Under the pieces are notes generated by a model. The model did no database searches. It was not told the DNA's origin and worked only from the letters and a program-made list of their open reading frames with translations. A stretch of DNA of 16,819 nucleotides from Candidatus Bipolaricaulota bacterium. GTDB taxonomy: Bacteria; Bipolaricaulota; Bipolaricaulia; UBA7950; UBA9294. The stretch spans positions 1 to 16,819 of the forward strand of contig JAGLYB010000001.1 of NCBI GenBank assembly GCA_023132545.1, given 5' to 3'. Below, piece after piece: positions 14,817-16,819 of the stretch; within the stretch, counting starts at the first letter, position 1; every line of letters starts with the position of its first letter. Both the position numbers and the translations under genes were made by a program.

Positions 14817-16019
14817 ATGATCATCAAAGCTGACCGTCAATCGATTCTTACCCTTCTCACGCTGTTGGCTGTCGTTGCTTTCAGTTCTATCGCAACAACT
14901 GCGCAATCCACGCCTCCATGGTCATGGGGGCCCATTCTAGGAGCCGTCAGCGAAGAATCAGTCGCATTGACTTGGAAGACCGTCCGTTCCGTAGGCTTCG
15001 ATTTTAGCTATTCGCTGGCCCAAGTCTATGACTCAACGGGACAATGGGAAGAAATCCTGACCTATGAAGGCCACAAGGGCATAGCCGAAATCTGGTTGCA
15101 CGATCTTCTCCCAGGCACAGCCTATCGTTTCCAACTCGTGTTCTATGAAGGTGATGCCGTCTATCCAACCGAGGTTGGAACATTCCGAACGATCGAGCCG
15201 GGAACTCGGTCGTTTTCGTTTGCCGTCTATGGTGCAACAGCTTCACACCCTGACAGACACAAGCTGGTTGCTGACACAATCTCCCAACAGACCAACGTCT
15301 CGCTTGTCTTCCATTCTGGTGGATTGGTCGAGTATCCGACTGAAGAGCGGTTTCAGAATTTCTTCTGGGCCATGTCCGATCTTGGACGAACTCGCCCCTA
15401 TCTGACTGTCATTGGAGAGCACGATCGCAACGACGGCCTCTATTTCGAGAACTTCGCCCTACCTTCCGGCGGCGGGTTGAATGATGAACAGTGGTGGTCG
15501 TTCGACTATGGCCCCGTTCACTTTGTGGGATTGGATTCAACGCTGTCTGATATCACGGAACAAGCAGCCATGCAGGAGCAAACGGCTTGGCTCAAGCAGG
15601 ATCTCAGCCATGCACAGGATCAAATTATCGTCGTCTTCACAGCAGATCCGCTGTACAGTGCCTCCTATGATTCGGGAGAGAATGAGAGATTGTTGACGAT
15701 TTGGGAACCCGTTTTCCGTCAATATGGAGTGGATGTCATACTCAGCAGCGCCATCCACTGCTATGAGCACATTTACATCGGGGGCATTCATCATATTGTC
15801 TCGGGCGGAGGCGGAGCACCGCTGATGCCTCCTCCGTCAACCCGTGTTTCGGGAACTGTGTTCCGACGCTACGGATTGCTGCATTACGTTGTGGGTACGA
15901 TTGCCGACAATGCTCTGCAGATAGAGGTGATTCCCGTTGCCTCGGTCATCGACGATATTCTTACGCTCTCAGCCAGCGGGCGTTCGATCGATACCTTCAT
16001 CGTGCAACGAGAAGAGTAG
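14817..16019 (+). CDS. Secreted purple-acid-phosphatase-like protein with degenerate metal site (probable pseudoenzyme)
   Basis: A 400-aa exported protein with the layout of bacterial purple acid phosphatase-like metallophosphoesterases: signal peptide (about 1-30), an N-terminal FN3-like domain (about 35-128, with LPGTAYRFQLVF), then the metallophosphoesterase fold (about 133-370). The fold is recognised from FAVYGATASHPDRH, FHSGGLVE, VIGEHD, YFENFALP, WWSFDYGPVHFVGLD and VDVILSSAIHCYEH. Expected metal ligands are mostly changed: Asp of motif I is A140, Asp of motif II is G169, Asn of GNH is E201, His of motif IV is A276, and the first His of GHxH is A312. Only H202 and H314 remain. The reading frame is intact, so this looks like a retained non-catalytic protein, not decay. 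ATG 14817 has AGGAGGTGA (14805-14813), a near-perfect ribosome binding site. It converges with the tRNA gene. Confidence 0.87.
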   Translation: MIIKADRQSILTLLTLLAVVAFSSIATTAQSTPPWSWGPILGAVSEESVALTWKTVRSVGFDFSYSLAQVYDSTGQWEEILTYEGHKGIAEIWLHDLLPGTAYRFQLVFYEGDAVYPTEVGTFRTIEPGTRSFSFAVYGATASHPDRHKLVADTISQQTNVSLVFHSGGLVEYPTEERFQNFFWAMSDLGRTRPYLTVIGEHDRNDGLYFENFALPSGGGLNDEQWWSFDYGPVHFVGLDSTLSDITEQAAMQEQTAWLKQDLSHAQDQIIVVFTADPLYSASYDSGENERLLTIWEPVFRQYGVDVILSSAIHCYEHIYIGGIHHIVSGGGGAPLMPPPSTRVSGTVFRRYGLLHYVVGTIADNALQIEVIPVASVIDDILTLSASGRSIDTFIVQREE

Positions 16020-16031
16020 AGGGAAGAACAC

Positions 16032-16108
16032 TGGTCGGGACGCCCGGATTTGAACCGGGGACCTCTTGCGCCCCATGCAAGCACGCTACCAGGCTGCGCC
16101 ACGTCCCG
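16032..16108 (-). tRNA. tRNA-Pro(GGG), CCA encoded
   Basis: Read on the minus strand, all arms pair. The acceptor CGGGACG/CGTCCCG has 7 bp with C1-G72, as usual for bacterial tRNA-Pro. The D stem is GCGC/GCGT with one G-U pair. The anticodon stem CTTGC/GCAAG has loop ATGGGGC, giving anticodon GGG, which reads CCC and CCU. The T stem CCCGG/CCGGG has loop TTCAAAT. The discriminator is A73 and the CCA tail is encoded (16032-16034). Length is 77 nt. It lies 48 nt after a small membrane-protein gene on the same strand; no clear separate promoter or T-rich terminator is seen. Confidence 0.97.
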
Positions 16109-16156
16109 AAATCACCTGATGTTATTCTGAACCCGTCGACGACACAACTCTTGGAC

Positions 16157-16414
16157 TCAATGTCCAAATCGATGCCGCTGACGCAGCAATTCCAGAAACG
16201 AGATTCTGGCATGGTACCGGACGGTCAAGGAATCGGCCTCATCGGCAGTCAAACCGGCTCGTAGCAGCGAGCGTCGGAAGGATGAACGCGTTCGTCGTCG
16301 CGTCCATAGCAAGCTTATGACAGTTCCCAGAATTCGAAAAACGAGGATGGGGATGAGAATGGCAATCACAATTCCTGCCCATAGTTTCCCAACGCATCTG
16401 AGTGCCGATCGCAT
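16157..16414 (-). CDS. Small single-pass membrane protein of unknown function
   Basis: An 85-aa protein with one strongly hydrophobic segment (about residues 11-37, LWAGIVIAILIPILVFRILG onward), flanked by a very basic stretch (WTRRRTRSSFRRS), so by the positive-inside rule the C-terminal part should be cytoplasmic. The C-terminal 40 residues (RAGLTADEADSLTVRYHARI) are helical and basic. I do not recognise the family. The ATG at 16412-16414 is only 5 nt after the stop of the preceding 100-aa gene and has no good ribosome binding site of its own, so translational coupling is likely. A 6-bp inverted repeat (TTGGAC/GTCCAA, 16151-16167) spans its stop codon. It is short and lacks a homologue I can name, but base composition and placement support a real gene. 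Confidence 0.65.
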   Translation of the reverse strand: MRSALRCVGKLWAGIVIAILIPILVFRILGTVISLLWTRRRTRSSFRRSLLRAGLTADEADSLTVRYHARISFLELLRQRHRFGH

Positions 16415-16419
16415 GATGT

Positions 16420-16722
16420 CTAGTCGTCGCTCCCTTTGTCATCAGGCGTCGTAACGTTGACATTCAAGCCACCTTCACCCCCAAAGAGATCGCGAAGATT
16501 AATCATGTAACCCTTGGTCATGTCCATCGCCTCATCCTTGGGAATGCCGGCGTCTACAAGCTTTGTGTAGAAGGTGGCAACGGCATCAGCCATGTTCTCC
16601 GCCGCGTCCTTAGAATAGAGGACGTCGCGCAACCCGCGCAGAAGCCCGGGCACCTTGTCCGTTACAACGCTCAGAATCTCTTTCAAATCATCGATATCTT
16701 TGACCAAATCATTATCGCTCAT
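16420..16722 (-). CDS. Acidic 100-aa helical protein of unknown function
   Basis: A cytosolic-looking protein with no signal peptide or membrane segment. The sequence is mostly amphipathic helix (DIDDLKEILSVVTDKVPGLL, then DAAENMADAVATFYTKLVDA) and contains a distinctive GIPKDEAMDMTKGYMINLRD stretch, ending in a loose acidic/glycine tail (GGEGGLNVNVTTPDDKGSDD). I do not recognise a named domain. The ATG at 16720-16722 is preceded on its strand by AAGGAGGG with about 6-nt spacing, an excellent ribosome binding site. The start overlaps by 11 nt the end of a partial gene coming from the right edge, and the stop is 5 nt before the small membrane protein. All three probably form one operon on the minus strand. 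Confidence 0.8.
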   Translation of the reverse strand: MSDNDLVKDIDDLKEILSVVTDKVPGLLRGLRDVLYSKDAAENMADAVATFYTKLVDAGIPKDEAMDMTKGYMINLRDLFGGEGGLNVNVTTPDDKGSDD

Positions 16723-16819
16723 TGTGTCCCTCCTTGTCTGGTGAGATAAGGCGAATTCTCCGCCCCAGTAGTTTCAAATCTCCTCGAATCGGAATGCGCC
16801 CCTTTTGGTAGCTTGCTCC
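16712..16819 (-). CDS. Partial gene at the right edge, C-terminal 35 codons, possibly SCP2-like
   Basis: From the right edge the minus strand is open for 35 codons, ending in TAA at 16712-16714, 11 nt inside the following 100-aa gene. The encoded end includes YQKGRIPIRGDLKLLGRR and then LISPDKEGHNER. The pattern 'GRIxIxGDLxLL' is reminiscent of the C-terminal strand and helix of SCP2 sterol-carrier-type domains (…GKLKIKGDM…). That resemblance is weak and based on about 20 residues, so the product name is tentative. Overlap of its stop with a well-supported start argues that the frame is a real operon gene and not chance. The rest lies outside the window. Confidence 0.45.
   Translation of the reverse strand, partial: GASYQKGRIPIRGDLKLLGRRIRLISPDKEGHNER

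Noticed and set aside
16032..16108. tRNA-Pro as an integration site of a mobile element
   Set aside because: No integrase gene, no duplicated tRNA end and no composition change are seen on either side in the window.
16151..16167. TTGGAC/GTCCAA hairpin at the end of the 85-aa gene as a terminator
   Set aside because: A short 6-bp stem with no following T tract on the minus strand, so not enough to call.

Overview
This window comes from the chromosome of an uncultured-looking bacterium with roughly balanced to slightly GC-rich DNA. Strong AGGAGG ribosome binding sites, sigma70-like promoters and a full bacillithiol (BSH) pathway place it among BSH-making bacteria outside the enteric group. The large secreted PKD, lamin-tail and subtilase proteins would fit a deep-branching environmental phylum such as Bipolaricaulota. 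That placement is a guess from gene style, not a demonstrated assignment.

Layout, left to right: (1) the C-terminal half of groEL, entering from the left edge, ended by a near-perfect intrinsic terminator. The 3' arm of that terminator also carries the likely ribosome binding site of the next gene, a patatin-like phospholipase. (2) A secreted lamin-tail-domain protein on the minus strand, convergent with the phospholipase. (3) From back-to-back divergent promoters, a five-gene plus-strand operon: glyoxalase II-like metallo-beta-lactamase hydrolase, SAM methyltransferase, bshC, bshB1, bshA. The first four genes overlap by 4 to 8 nt, and bshA follows after 14 nt. BshA, BshB1 and BshC together make bacillithiol. 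The coupled methyltransferase is a good candidate for an N-methyl-bacillithiol synthase, and the hydrolase for a BSH-thioester or persulfide enzyme.

(4) A run of exported proteins: an M1-type aminopeptidase whose best-placed start codon reads ATC, an unrecognised 262-aa secreted protein, and a 1525-aa multidomain subtilase. The subtilase has a solute-binding-protein-like N-terminus, a prodomain, the S8 catalytic domain with an inserted beta domain, four PKD domains, CARDB, DUF4384, PEGA and a C-terminal discoidin-like domain. The 262-aa protein ends in a segment that resembles the subtilase prodomain. After a terminator comes a secreted purple-acid-phosphatase-like protein that has lost most of its metal ligands and looks like a pseudoenzyme.

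(5) On the minus strand at the right edge: a partial gene (possibly an SCP2-like C-terminus), an acidic 100-aa protein, an 85-aa single-pass membrane protein, and a tRNA-Pro(GGG) with encoded CCA.

The most interesting points are the methyltransferase/hydrolase-coupled bacillithiol operon, the prodomain-like stand-alone protein beside the subtilase, the SBP-like domain fused to that subtilase, and the degenerate metallophosphatase. No CRISPR array, insertion sequence, integrase or rRNA gene was seen. No gene-free stretch exceeds 300 bases.
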